Part shown: positions 23,217-36,006 of the stretch, piece after piece
Numbering within the stretch: the stretch's first letter is position 1
Layout: each line of letters opens with the position of its first letter
Source: Ambrosia x helenae
Lineage: Eukaryota > Streptophyta > Magnoliopsida > Asterales > Asteraceae
Direction of reading: 5' to 3'
Length of the DNA stretch: 64,000 nt
Assembly: GCA_030844895.1 (NCBI GenBank)
Contig: CM061229.1
Location: 122,153,682-122,217,681, forward strand
Program-made: the position numbers and the translations under genes
Notes under the pieces: generated by a model
Told to the model about the DNA's origin: nothing
The model's database searches: none
The model's input: the letters and a program-made list of their open reading frames with translations, nothing else

Positions 23217-26200
23217 TCTATTAATATATATAAAAGAAAATGGTTTTGCTGACGTGGCGTCCAATGGAGGCCTCAACCTCCACTTTTTTGTGCCAAGTGG
23301 CTTAATAATAGATGTTTTTTGAGGTTTTTGGAGTGTTTCCTTTTTTAACCAAAAAAGAAAAAAAAACACACACGGAAACCCTAAAAATTTCCGCCCGGCT
23401 CTTCTCATTCTATTTTTCAAACATTCTCAATCAACCTCATCTTCTATTTTCTCAAACCCTAAAACTCCTTCAGCCGTCCCCCATTCGCATCACCATCCCA
23501 AAGTTCCAATCAAAATTGCTCGACATCTTGGCATCTCCATCATCCCTTTCATAGTGTTTATTTGTTATTGTAACATATTAATTAAAATACAGTGTCTGGA
23601 TCGGAGGATCAATCCTTGCATCCCTTAGCACCTTCCAACAGGTATACTCATAGTCAAACATTAATCTGCTTATACCGTTTTTAATTTGTGAAGTTTATAT
23701 AACTAATTTGGGTTGTTTTTATAGTTTGTAGATGTTCTATATCATGTGATGTTAGTTTTTTCGTATATTCATATTCTCTTTACACAATGCATATTAACCA
23801 TTAATCGGATGGATTCTTTACCAGAATCGATTACATACCCCCGACAGAAAGATCCGACAGTGTTTCCTAATCAGATTTCGAATCTGAGTAATTTGTTTAT
23901 GATTTCGAATCAGATCCGTTTTTTTTTTACTTTTTCATATTTTTTCATGTGGGTGGAGGTGGTGTTAATAAATTTGCAAATATACATCCTCTAATGCCCT
24001 ACAGTATGATGACATAGTTAAAAACAAGAAGGTGATTGTGGACCAGAAAACTCGAAACACTTGATCTCCACGCCCGGTCCGCGATCGTTGTTGTTGTCTT
24101 CGAATAAAAAGAATCTGAGAGGGCGGCGCGAGTGCCACGAGGGGAGCTGCAGGGGCTGTAGATGATCGCTTTGGTGGTGGGTTCAAAGTGTTAAAACAAA
24201 ACAGAGAGCAATTGGCTAATTATATATGTGTTTGCAAATAAAGGATGATAATGCATTTGAAAATAAAAGTGCCAGGGAAGATATACTTTTGGAAGCATAT
24301 TTGTGAGGAGTCAATTGCATTGAATGGATTAATTTAATATGACCAATTGGTCAACAATCTTCTTAAAGGTTTTTTTTTTTTTTAAGATTTGATACGATTG
24401 TTTTATTAATTTTGTTATGATATAGGTTTTGTATTTTGCAGCTTGAAGGAGAAGCCCACTCAAGGGTAAGTGTTTATTTGTTATGTTTTTGATGTTTTAT
24501 TATGCATTATTTGATATATTAGTTAGGTCTAAATAATGTGATTTCAATGATCCATTGTGGTGTTTATTGTCAAGGGTTATTAAAAATGACTTTATATTTA
24601 GTGTGTTTAATACTTTATTGGTTAAGCATTGGAGACTGCAAGATGCAACTCTTTCGGTTGTAGATGCAGTTCTGATCATTAGGGTTAGACAGAGAGAGAG
24701 AGAGAGGCGTAAACATCTTCTATTACCAAAATAAAGGTAACTTTTTATTATTATGTTATTGATAATTGATTATAATTATTATGTTGTTAAGTTCTGCAAT
24801 TACTACTGTTAGTGATGATGAGAAAGTCAACGATGAGTTAACTAGAGCGGATTCTCCAAATTCTGGATCAGATCTTCCATTTATGTTAGCTGAATTAGTA
24901 ATTGAAGTTATTAAGTTTTCAAACATAACTGTTAGCGAAGTCTGTTAAATATTTAATATTATTAATTTATTCTTCATACATGTTACTGAATGATCCGTAT
25001 GTGGTTATAAGACATGGTAAAAATCATGTGCAGGGGAGTGTTTTACTCATTGAATAGAAAATATATACGGGTGTAGATCATTTTAGAAGCTAATAAGTGT
25101 TATACTCTTTTATATCCAGATATAAACAATAGTGTAAGGCTTTTTTTATTTTGAATTAGACAATTAGTATAATCAAATAATTTTGACTTGTCATAGTTTA
25201 GCCAGCTTAGTCTGGACTTGTGCAAGGTTAGTTATCTTTGGATATCAGGTTGGTGTGTATGATTGTTAAGCTTAATTATTGTCAAATTGGATGATACTCT
25301 TGATTAAACTGGTGTATAAGCCACTATTTGGTTGAGAAAGTCACCTTTTATAAAATGGTATTTTACCATTTTAGGGTCAAATGTTGACACTGGTCGAGTA
25401 TGGATTCTCTAAAAAAACGTAACCGACTTCTCTTCCATGCCATGTGTTAGAGAGTTTCATGTGTTTATGCTTCTTGGTTGTTGACATTTTTTTCCCTGTT
25501 TCTTGCTATTTAATAATTTAGTGTTTGGTTTTGCAGGTTTGACTTTGTGCGCTGGTGTCTTTAATTTTTGCTCTCAAGGTTTGTTTACGCTTTACTTTTT
25601 GTCAAGTTTAGAGGTTATATGCATTAAGAATCAACTTTGTACGAGTTTCACCCTGTTTGACCCTTTCAACTATTTGACATCTTTCATGTTTTTTACTAAA
25701 ATCTTTTTGACTTGACACTAATACAAATAGAAATTGAGGTAAAACCTGTAAATAGCAGTTGGGCTGCTGATGTGGCACAATTACATAAGTGACTATTTTA
25801 ATATGCTTGGATATATCTTCTCAATATGTTTGTTTCTGCACAGTTATAACATTTTCAGTGGATATCCACCTGAAGTAGTAAAGAAATTGCCGAAAAAGTA
25901 TCTCGCTGAAGAGGTAAAACCAGCTTTTTATTCTCTTTATTTATCTGCAAAGTCTTCTATTTTTATCATTTACAACAATATATAGACATGGTGATTAGCG
26001 GTTAAAAAGTTATTCTTAAATTGACTAACTGTTTATTCATCCTTTCAGGTGTATGTTTGACTAACTGACTGAGTTTATGTTTGGGTTATAGGTGGCAGTT
26101 TTTCGGTTATTTTGATCTTCGATCACGTTCTCTTCCGGCATTGCAGACCAAAACCATAACCATTCCAACCTTTTACTTCAAGGTATATGATTCTACATTC

Positions 26201-27387
26201 TCGACACGCACAAAACCCCTACGAGTATGTATGTATTGCTTTAATTTAGTCTTTTAATTAATGGGTATGTCTTTATTATGTTCTTCATTGTTAATCCTAT
26301 CTTGATTTGCATTTATACAAATGGGTATTTGCAGATTTTTTTATTTTCTTGATTTGGTAAAGATGTCTAAGTTTGAAAGGGTTCTTGTGTCTGATCATTG
26401 GCTTCGCTCAAAGCAAGTTCACACAAGTTCAACTTCGTAGTCTTAAATCCAAGGTTTGTTTTTATAACCCCTTTTAAATATGTTATTATTCTTTTAATTT
26501 TTTTACAAAACATATCGAAAGAATTCAGCTTGGATGTTTTGCATTCATGTGATAAATATAATATATGTAGTTCTGTGTACTGTAAATGTTATTAGTTTAT
26601 TAATTATCATTGCTTAGTTATTATGTATATGTATGGTTCCATTGGTCTTGCGTCTAACCGATTTGGTGTTTTGAATTGTATCATGATAGAATGATTTCAA
26701 GTAGTAAGATTTCAAGTGTTGTTGAGTAAGGTTTGAGCCGCCGAAACACACGGGTGTTTTGAAATGCCTTGATGACAATAAAATGCACATGAGAGAATGT
26801 ATATTTAGCACTTTGGATCTTGGGTTGCTGTTACTCATCTTTAATATACAGGGAATGACCTGTTTTCCTATTTATCATACTTTAGAGGCCTAAATATTAC
26901 ATAACCATTTCCTTATGTTTGGCTAAGGTCTACAAATGAATCTAACAGTTGTCTACATGCAATGACTTATGTTGGGTATTATTGCAGTAATGATCATGAC
27001 ATCCATTTTAAGTATATTGTCCTGTTTTGACAGCTGCTTCAGTGTTAAAATTATTGTTTATTGGTTAAGGTTTGTTGTAGACAAGTTGAAAGATATCTAC
27101 AATGACAAAACTAAATGGCTTCTTTTTGTGGAAAAGTATGACATTTGTTTATTGGTCTATTTATTTTAGTTTTCCTTCAGTGTTAAAATTATTTTCCCTT
27201 TGTATTGATGGATGAGTAGTGTAGAAGTAGGTTTGGGCACTCTTTCTATATGGAATATGCGATTTCATTCTCAACAATTCTTTAACAAAATTAATAGCTG
27301 TCAACCACTTTCTCATAATGCTCAACGACAAGCGACGTAAAATATTATTAAATTTCAACCCCGGGACGCTCCCGGGTAGTCAGCTAG
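23217..27387 (+). mobile_element. Helitron, 4.2 kb, carrying exon-like fragments
   Basis: The 5' end is TCTATTAATATATATAAAAG. The 3' end has a perfect 7-bp-stem hairpin (27360-27376, CCCGGGA/TCCCGGG with loop CGC), then seven bases, then CTAG (27384-27387). The element sits between A and T, as Helitrons do. No Rep/helicase frame is visible, so it is non-autonomous. Several interior segments look like exons with consensus splice sites, suggesting capture of a host gene. Confidence 0.78.
23590..26185 (+). pseudogene. Exon-like captured gene fragments inside the Helitron
   Basis: Segments with coding character and good splice signals include SGSEDQSLHPLAPSNR before a GTATAC donor (about 23592-23641), LEGEAHSR between TTTTGCAG and GTAAGT (about 24443-24466), SDDEKVNDELTRADSPNSGS (about 24809-24948, ending in a stop), SGYPPEVVKKLPKKYLAEE (about 25857-25914) and GYFDLRSRSLPALQTKTITI (about 26106-26181). 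I do not recognise the parent gene, and they may come from more than one. No long frame joins them. Confidence 0.4.
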
Positions 27388-27398
27388 TAAATAAATAA

Positions 27399-28542
27399 TC
27401 TATAACTTATCATAAAAGAATTGAATTTCTATGAGGTGACATTTAATGAAGGGTGCCATGTGGCACTTTGAGGTGATAGTATTGAATTTATTATTTTAAA
27501 TAAAAGATAACTTTTTAATTTTTTTTTTTTAAATAAAATCTATATCTATATTATCTTAAAATTTCAAATATGTTAATTAATATCTTTTCCTTATTTTCCT
27601 CTCACATTTTTAAATATTAATTATTATTTTTAAATTTTAAATATTTTAATTAATATTTTTATCTTTATTTTTTCCTTATTTTTCACTCACAATTTTTAAA
27701 CGTTAGTAACTTTTATGTATGACATTTTTTTTGAAAAAAAAAAAATTACACCAAATTAACGATCGCTTTATTATCTTTCCAACGAGCACCATAGTGCTAT
27801 ACAAAAAATGAAAAAAAAATTGTTTTTTAGTGAGTTTTTGTTGTTTTTAAACCTACTATTACATATATGAATTGCCTATGTTCATGTGCTATAACGATAT
27901 GCTTAGCATTAAAAGAGGTTGAGAATTTTTTTAATCTGCTGGGAACGCAGCATGAGAGCCCCTTTTCGTAGTATAAATATTAGAACAATTTTATTTAGCA
28001 TTAAAAGTGGTTGAGACTGTTTACTTCTTTTATCCTTTGTTTTTATTAAGGGAATGTTTGGATAAACTTATTTGAGGCAAAAAGGACTTTTTGTTAAAAG
28101 GACTTATTAATTAACTTATTACTTTTTAAAAAGGAGTTTTTAGAAAAGTGTTTGGATTAGCTTATGTGATGGGGAAAACAATAAGTTGATAAGTTAGTTT
28201 GTAAAAAAGTGTTTGGTTTAACTTATTTAGGTAAAATGACAAAAACAAGGTATAAAGAGGGAAGGTGTAAAAATATAATAAGGGCATGTAGGTAAATAAC
28301 CATCAAATAAGTTATAAGGAAGTTCAAAAAGTCACTCATCCCTTACTTTTCCAAAACAACTTATCATAGGCAAATAAAAAGTTAAAACAAAAAGTCTTTT
28401 TCCTTTTCTCAAACACTTTTTTCAACTTATTAACTTTTTTGAAAAGTTATAAGTTATAAGGAGGTGAAAATAAGGAGAGCCAAACATGCTCTAAGTCATA
28501 TTAGATTTTTCAACCCGGGACACTCTCGGGCTAATCAGCTAG
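27399..28542 (+). mobile_element. Second Helitron, 1.1 kb, 11 bp downstream of the first
   Basis: Starts TCTATAACTTATCATAAAAG after an A. Ends with hairpin CCCGGGACACTCTCGGG (28514-28530), then CTAATCAG and CTAG followed by T. It has the same terminal design as the larger neighbour, in the same orientation. It has no coding capacity and contains a MITE-like insertion. Confidence 0.78.
28052..28494. mobile_element. MITE-like inverted repeat inside the small Helitron
   Basis: GGGAATGTTTGGATAAAC at the left is answered by GGAGAGCCAAACATGCTC at the right. The arms share AAAAGTCTTTTTCC/AAAAAGGACTTTTTG-type segments. I could not fix the target duplication. Confidence 0.5.
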
Positions 28543-29097
28543 TCATCTATAATAGATTTCATAATTCTTTGTAGGATTTACCCAATCTATATGGGTTAGA
28601 AGAGAAATCCCAAAAATTCATATTCTGTGGATCATTTTATTTTAAAACTTTAAAAATAAATATACTCGTATTTATAATCTTCAAAAAAGGAAGAATATTG
28701 CTACTATATAATTTTATTCATTTTTTCATTGGTGGAGCGATGAGAAATGTAAAATGTGTTTGTTGATCGGTCAAATGATGATAAATAAGCCGATCGATAA
28801 TAATATATAATAGACACACACACTCGTCAAAGATTTGAAGGCCCAAAGCTACAATAAAATCATGATATCAAATAAATTTGTTTTGCTTTGGATTAGTATT
28901 AAAAATGGACGAGGAAGGAAAGTTGATTGAGACCGTAACATTGTTTATAGCAAAGGTGTGTAATTGTGTAGATAGTGGATGATGAAGAAGATTCCCCACC
29001 CTCTTAATTCATTACATTGTTTAATGTTTATTTTATAATTTTTTTTATTATAATGTTGTTAATCATGACTTAACCATCTCCTTTGACACATCCATAG

Positions 29098-29199
29098 GCC
29101 CCCGATGAAGTGAAGCCGCATGTTGAAAGTGTTGCGTTAGAGGAGGGTGTCCGTAAAGAGAATTTGTCTGCAACGGTCGGTTCCATAAAAAAGGGCTAG
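29098..29199 (+). other. Orphan terminal-exon-like segment
   Basis: After a CATAG acceptor-like site, a 33-codon frame starts APDEVKPHVESV, ends SIKKG and stops with TAG. Its end merges into GGGCTAGTCAGCTAGT, which resembles the last bases of the two Helitrons to its left. It could be a captured last exon next to a damaged Helitron end. Not identified. Confidence 0.25.
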
Positions 29200-29207
29200 T
29201 CAGCTAG

Positions 29208-30609
29208 TGCGGTGGTCTGATCTTTGGTCCCCTTTCTGCGTTAGGAGATGGATTAAGATAAAAAAAAATGTTTATATATGCTAAGTTGTATATATATCTA
29301 TGTTAGTCATGTGGTTGCATGAGACGAAAATGATGCCATTCATCATCGTGGTATAGTCTACCTACTTTCAGTTATAGCGGAGAAAAAGAAACGGCACAGA
29401 ATATATCAATTTAATCATTAAAAGTGTACATGTGTAGATGATAAAGGTCAATTTATTCTATTTTGGTTTGAGGGGCAGATACTTGATGATTGAAACTTTG
29501 GTGTTGGATGTATAAGTTTAGGAATCTGCTTATTAAAAATGTAAGAATGTTTTGGTGTTCCGGACCAAGCTCTAAAATTTTCTTGGGGCTCAAAATATAG
29601 TTAAAAAGAATTTTGAATCTGTCACTATAAGTAAGGGTGGTGGGAGTGAGTTCAGGATATATGGATGCGAGAAGGAGCGAGTAGGGAGAAAAGCATGATG
29701 AGGTGGAGCCAACATGGCAGTGAGCAGTGGGAAGGAAGCATGCTAGTTAGGACGGTCCATGATCGACCCGAAGTGGAGAAGAAACAAAGAAGAAAAGATA
29801 GCGGGATGGAGTAGTCAGAACACCGGCCACAATAAATGCATTTATCTATAATGTATAATTGATAATACATTATTAAGTAAACCGAATTGATAGTTTAGTA
29901 ATTTTACACAAAAACAAAGATGACATAAGAATTGTCTTAGTTCAAATTTATTTTCAACATAAAATAAGTTCTCTTCTCCTTCATAACATGAAGAATTTAT
30001 TTTATATATGACAAAAGGGTAATTTAGTAATTTTACAGTCACTTAACTGGATTATTTAACCTCCATCCATCAAAAGGGTAATTTAGTAATTTCATAGCCA
30101 CTCCAAGAACTATCCGAGTTAAAAAACACCAAAAGTTGAGGACTATATCTGTAATTTTAAAAACTTGGTGACTATAGGTGAAAATTGTGCAAACCACATG
30201 GATTATTCAAGCAATTTTCTCTTTATATATTATAATAATAACAGGTGAAGTTTGATTACATTGGATGTGCTTGTAAATGTTCAATTAAATTTGTTGACGG
30301 TAATGGTGACTAGAGGTGTGAATTTTCAACATGACCTGAAAACCCGACCTGCATGAAGGTTTAGACTAAACGGGTTCTAGTCGGTTTCTGGTGGAACCTA
30401 CCAACCGTTTAGCCAAACGGTTAGGTTCGGGTTAACCTGGCGGGTTGGCCTTTTGACCGATTTAACCAATTTATGTCATATTTTCTTTTTGTGTCTGGTA
30501 TTTTATGCCATAGTTACAATTTAAAAAAAAAGTTGTCATAAGATTTAACAATAAAAATATGATTTGAATCTATATATTTGTGCTTTTGTTGTAAAATTTG
30601 GAGTTAAGG
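29208..30609. other. Intergenic, nothing recognised
   Basis: AT-rich DNA with short repeated phrases such as GGGTAATTTAGTAATTTTAC (about 30018 and 30076). No gene or clear element ends. Confidence 0.45.
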
Positions 30610-30871
30610 TTATGTGTAGTGGTACGTTATGGGGCGTTTTAGAGCCCTATAGCGCCCCCCAACACCGCCCCGAGGGGCGCTATAGGGCGTTTTGGGTGGG
30701 TGGCGCCATGTGTATAACGGGTGTTTTGGCTGTGATTATTATTATTATTATAGATCTGTGTGAGAGAGAGAAGAGAAAGAAGAAGTGAGGAAGAAGAGGA
30801 GAGGAAGAAGATGGGTGAAGAAGATGGGTAAAGAAGAAAAGGGTTGGGTAAAGAAGATAGGTATAATAATA

Positions 30872-30927
<56 letters not shown>

Positions 30928-31075
30928 AAACAATGATTACCCAATCATTTATAACCCCCCACAATCCCCCATAACCCCCTTCCCACTACACCATCTTTTT
31001 CCATAACCCTCCATAACCCCCCTTCTATTACCTTTTAATATTTTAATACCCATAACCTCCCCACCACTACACATA
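30610..31075. mobile_element. Short-TIR element with ATG/ATT microsatellites
   Basis: The left end TTATGTGTAGTGG is answered by CCACTACACATAC at the right. The interior has a GC hairpin-like block (GGGGCG...CGCCCC near 30630-30690), GAAGAA-rich purine tracts and trinucleotide repeats. It is non-coding. Confidence 0.55.
30860..30929. repeat. (ATG)n trinucleotide microsatellite
   Basis: About twenty ATG/GAT units. Every frame is open, which generates poly-Met, poly-His, poly-Ile and poly-Ser peptides that are not genes. Confidence 0.95.
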
Positions 31076-31079
31076 CACT

Positions 31080-31719
31080 AATGGCCAAAATCGTCCCTAA
31101 GGTTTGGCCAGTTTTGTCACATCAGTCTAAAGTTGATTCTTTTTACATCTGGATCATTCAGTTTTATATTGTGTTGCCAAATTTGTCCCTGAAACTAACC
31201 CAGTTAAATATTGTCGTTAAGTTGGGGGTATTTGTGACTTTTTGCCTACCCATATATTTTTTAATATTTTTTAAATAAGTGCGACCCACCTCCTCACCTC
31301 TTCTACCTCTAGATCTCCCCAACCCTACAGTCCGGGACTTCTTACCCCAACCCTGCTTCTCCCCACTCTCGATCTCCCTCTTCTCTCCTTAGACCACCCA
31401 CCACGAACACCACCATAACCTCCAACCTTCACCCTCACACAACCACCACCCACCACTACAACTACCTCACTCGTCACATCCCCTTCATCCAAACCCTAAC
31501 CCCATCATCCCCTTCATCCACCCCCACCCAACCACCACCGTCCGATCCACATCTCACCCAACCAAAAATACCCCTAACTTAACAACAATATTTAACTGGG
31601 TTAATTTCAGGGACGAATTTGGCAACAAAATGTAAAACTGAAGGACCCGGATGTAAAAAGAATCGATTTTGGACTGATGTAGCAAAACTGGTCAAACCAC
31701 ATGGACGATTTGAACCATT
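31080..31719. mobile_element. Foldback/MULE-like element with 150-bp inverted arms
   Basis: The left arm (about 31080-31240) and right arm (about 31562-31719) are inverted copies over about 150 bp, sharing AAATCGTCC, TTTTACATC and AACCCAGTTAAATATTGT. The loop (about 31270-31560) is strongly pyrimidine-rich on the plus strand (CCACC, CATCCCC words). No coding region; target duplication not resolved. Confidence 0.78.
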
Positions 31720-34700
31720 TAAAATATTCTATTTAGCAAAGCATTTATGCAATGCTTTGTTGTACCTTCTCCTTAAAGGGTTGTACTAGTGGTTTATAAC
31801 AAAACCATCTGCTGGTTTTGTTGTTGTCTGGTTTATACATACACGTGTGTGTTTCTCCTTCTTTCACTTTTGTTGTGAATCTTTCTCCTTCTTTCATTCA
31901 TACAGTCAAAGTCAAGCCAGACAACCCTCCATCCCTCTCCTCTTCACTTTAGGTTATGGCTCTTTCTCTATCTCCCCTGTTCTCTTTCACTTTTTATGCC
32001 TTTTGATTTACATAATTTAGTTCGTGTTTTCTTTCCAATTTTCTAGGTGATGAGACCGCAACACCATAGAAAGATTAGGGAGGCAGATCGGCAACGGATA
32101 CAACGTTTCCGGACTGTCACCGCCCGTCGTTGTACGGCAACTCTGAAACAGATGTGTCGGTGATGGTTTCTCCAACCTGTTGTAACACCCCAACCGATGG
32201 CGGAAACATCGAGGTGTCACGTAAGAATGAGTATACAGTAGCACATGGTATTCAAGTTTTAATTGAAATTTATTTAAAGTGCAAATATCCAAAATTGAAA
32301 ATACATAATAAGTCTTGAATGAAATTCTAATACATCAAAAAGCCAAACAAAGCATAAACTTCAAATTGTCTCCTCATGCTAACTCTCTAGACTTCAAGCA
32401 TCATTATTACCTGTTGAGTTGTAAAAATGGGGGGGGGGGTCAACTAGAAGTTGGTGAGAATACATAAGCCATGTCAAGCAATTAAGTTTAAGAATAAAAG
32501 TTTAGCAATTCAAATGTCTATTGTAAGTTTAAGTCTACATGAATAAACATGAAGTGTTGTATGCACATAATCAAACCTCCGACTAGTTTAGGTCCATCCC
32601 GTCATCCACGGTTCACCTTAGTATCACGTTGGAACGATAACAATCACCCCGCGCTCCCCATAAAAGATGGTCAACGAATCTAGGTGGGATTGTCAATCCA
32701 ATAGATCTATTATTGAGTATCGCCGGCTTGGCCATAGCTAATGATTATGTATGTTGAAGTTTAAGTCTAACAGTTGTTGTCTAAGTCATGAGGCATTAAA
32801 GTTTACAACTAGACATGTATGTAGAATTGCATAAAGAATAAGTGTAGCCCCAAAATCTGTTTATTGCCATGCAGTTTAGGGCGAATCGGCGCAGTGAGTT
32901 TAGGCGGGTATCCCACTGGTGACCATCGCCTTCTTCATCGCTTCAGCCACCGGTGAGTTTGAGGTAATTTGGAATTTGTGTATTTTTGGTCTTCTTTGAT
33001 TTTGATTTTCTGCTTTCCAACATGTTGGCTTCTTTGGGTGATTCGTCTTTTATTTCGGGCCTCTGGGGTGATGATCTTGAACTCGAGATGCGCATACCGG
33101 ATGCCGAGGTTGACATGTTCAAGAAAATTTAGGTATCTTTATGAACATGTTTAGTTGTTGTTTAGATCTTAATACAATTGGTGGACTTCACTAAATGTAT
33201 AAAAACATGTCAGGGTTGCTAATTAGCTATATAGTTATATTAACTTAGTTAAATAGAAGTAGAGGGAGTAATGCTTACAACTATAAACTGCACCTTAATC
33301 GAATTTATAGAAATCTAGGACTAACCTCTAATCTTTATGCACTTCATTATCTTTGACTTTACTGAGTTTGACCAAGTAACTATATTAGCCTTTTTTTATG
33401 GTCTAACAGGAGGTCTGATCCAGGTCTGTAGCAAGGTTGGTAATGAACAAGACAATTGTTGCTCTTGCGGATGCTGTAGATAAGATTGGATTTTTTTGTC
33501 GTACTTTTTTTCTTTAATTTTTGGTCTCATATTAATTGTTTATCATGATGTTGTGTTGTGGGTGAACAAGCGCTATGCGCATTTGGTCCCAATTTTACGC
33601 CTTGCGTCCTTACGATTAAGATAGCAAGAAAAGGTATTCAAGGAAGGGAGATAGGGGTGATGCCAAAGGATGAGGATTTGCTACCTCTAAACTACATATT
33701 TCCGCTTTCGAAGGTGACCTACACCATAAGCCTTTTCCAGCAACGTTGGGCTTGCGTACAAATGAGGTAAAGTGAACAGTACACAGAATAACAGATGAGA
33801 TAAGCATGAGGTAATTATGTTGACCTGTTTGCGTTCTACTTCCATAAGTATTAATTATTGTTTTGATACACAAACTAATTTATATAGATTCATTGGATGA
33901 TACACAAACTAATTTAGATAGTTTCATTGGATTTTATTGTAGAGACTATGCAAAGAATTTGTGTATGCAACACAGAGGGCTTTACCATGCATTTAAGCTA
34001 CGATCTTTGGGAACACACTTAAAAGGGTCGACAATCATGTAAGTTAGTATCTGTTATGGATTTGTATGAATTGGTAAATTGCGGGTCAACATGTGAATCC
34101 ACGTTGACCTAAACAAACTCCCATCCCTAAAAAGAATGACAATTAAATTTCTTATTGTCTTTATACTATTTTTGTATCTATTTTTGCTTTTAATATAAAT
34201 AATGTACTTTAAAGGATCCTATTATCTTACAATGTCGACATACTGTTTATTTGGATTGCTGGAAATAGATGCAAGCAAAAGCAGGTTCTCATTATAGGAG
34301 GTATGATTTTCTCTACCACAATATGGACATAACAGTTGTGTTATGTACGCTGTTTAAATGAGGTTTCTTTATATATCGCAGGAAAAATACTAAGGTCTCA
34401 TTAACAGAATCATGCAGATCCAACCAACTTCGTGTTGTTGCTTGGCATGTTATGGCAATTAGCCTCATTGATGTTTACCCTCAACGCTATGGTATCACTG
34501 AAATTAGATGCCTCTTCGGTTCTACAGCTATAAGAGGCCATCAACACTGTCATTTTGCTGGCATATGTAGCTTATCTATATTTTGGATTGAAAACCCATA
34601 CTCATGTTTGTGATCCACATGAGGTTTTACTTTTACTTGAATTTCTAGGTTAAACAAAATACTTATCATTGTATTTTTTGAGACTCATGTTTTAAAATCA

Positions 34701-34877
34701 CTTATATTAAGATCAAGATGTCATAATGAGGCATCATCAGTATGTTTTTGGAGTACGTTTATATGGTTATGTTTGATAATAGTAATCATCACGCTTTTGT
34801 CCGAGGACGACGCAAGTGAGGTAAATGTGTGTACGTATAAGGTGTCCCCGCCGCAACGCGCGAGGGGCGTAATCTAG
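31720..34877 (+). mobile_element. Helitron 3' end with undefined 5' border
   Basis: A CCGCCGCAACGCGCG hairpin (34849-34863) stands about 11 bases before CTAG (34874-34877) followed by T. This is the same 3' terminus as the Helitrons at 17868 and 19371 but in plus orientation. The TC-start was not found, so the left limit given here is only the edge of the preceding element. The interval holds exon-like bits, for example around 32043-32175 after TTTTCTAG, but no identifiable gene. Confidence 0.5.
32181..32868 (+). mobile_element. Partial LTR related to the solo LTR at 49965
   Basis: Begins TGTAACACCCCAACCGATGG, nearly the same opening as the solo LTR (TGTCACACCCCAACCGATGG), and continues with similar AT-rich sequence and a G10 run (32430-32439). 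The right edge is uncertain, perhaps ending GCCATGCA. I saw no second LTR or internal domain, so it is a solo or truncated LTR. Confidence 0.5.
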
Positions 34878-35132
34878 TTAACTCTAAAATTTGAATTCAA
34901 AAGGTATTTATATGTAGAAAAAACTGAAAGATGGTCATCACACTTGATTTGTTAATAGACCATACTACACACTTGCTAACATGTTAAAGTCATGAGACCA
35001 ACCCTTTTCATTTTAAGTTGGTGGTATACTTTTTTTTTTTCTATAAGATTAGTACTTATGGTATTACTAATTTTTTAAAGATGATTCATATAATTTTTTT
35101 AAGATGATTCATAATCTAACATCAAATAAAAC

Positions 35133-35652
35133 TAGGGGTGCAAACGAGCCGAGCAGCTCGCGAGCTACTCGAGCTCGGCTCGGCAAAAAGCTCGAAACGA
35201 GCCGAGCTTTAACGAGCTCGAGCCGAGCTCGAGCCTAAAACAAAGCTCGTTTATTTATCGAGCTCGAGCTCGAGCCTGGCAAGTGAAGCTCGTTAGGCTC
35301 GTCGAGCCTTATCAAGCCTAGTATAATATTAGTTTTTTTAATATTTAATAATATTTACCATTCATTTAAAGTTGTTTAGTAAACGAGCCCCGAGCTCGAG
35401 CTTCATTTATCGAGCTCACGAGCATAAATGAACTATTATTTATATTATTTTTATTTAATATATTAACTAATAAATACTAAACGAGCCGAGCCCGAGCCGA
35501 GCTCGAGCTTGAGAAATTACAAACGAGCCGAGCTCGAGCTTTGAAAACAAAGCTCGAATCGAGCCGAGCTCGAATCGAGCTCTTATAACTTAATCGAGCT
35601 CGAGTTCGAGCCTGGTCGAGCTCGGGCTCGGCTCGACTCGTTTGCACCCCTA
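35133..35652. mobile_element. hAT MITE, 520 bp, perfect 8-bp TSD
   Basis: TAGGGGTGCAAACGAGCCGA at the left matches the complement of the right end TCGTTTGCACCCCTA. Flanks are AATAAAAC on both sides (35125-35132 and 35653-35660). The interior is dense in GAGCTCG/CGAGCTCGAG words, so almost any part can pair with any other. No transposase. Confidence 0.92.
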
Positions 35653-35660
35653 AATAAAAC

Positions 35661-35996
35661 GATTGATAAATTTACATAAATTTTTAGACTCCCACGCAAT
35701 TGCGAGTTCCCCGGTATTAATAAATTAACCGAAGCCACTCCCTATAATCTAATGCATTTATAATAAATTAACAGAAGTTAAGATAGATTAAGTTTGATTA
35801 ATACGTTGAAAAGATATATATCAAAATTTTAAGAGAAAAGAAGGATAAAAAGAGAATGGACCTAGAAAGATTCATATGGAATATCGGAGAAAAAGCATAA
35901 ACATCTTTTTTAAAGTATCCTTCTTACACTTTAACTCAAACCGGAAAATCAAATTATTCATGATGAAGTAGCACCATCATATACATATTATTCGAA
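35661..35996. other. Unassigned spacer
   Basis: AT-rich, nothing recognised. Confidence 0.5.
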
Positions 35997-36006
35997 TTAA
36001 TTTAAT

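Noticed and set aside
30639..31006. Open frames with poly-Met, poly-His, poly-Ser and poly-Ile
   Set aside because: They are translations of the ATG trinucleotide microsatellite in all frames, not genes.
35133..35652. Possible regulatory cluster of GAGCTCG motifs
   Set aside because: The motifs are confined between the TIRs and TSDs of a hAT MITE and are explained as its body.
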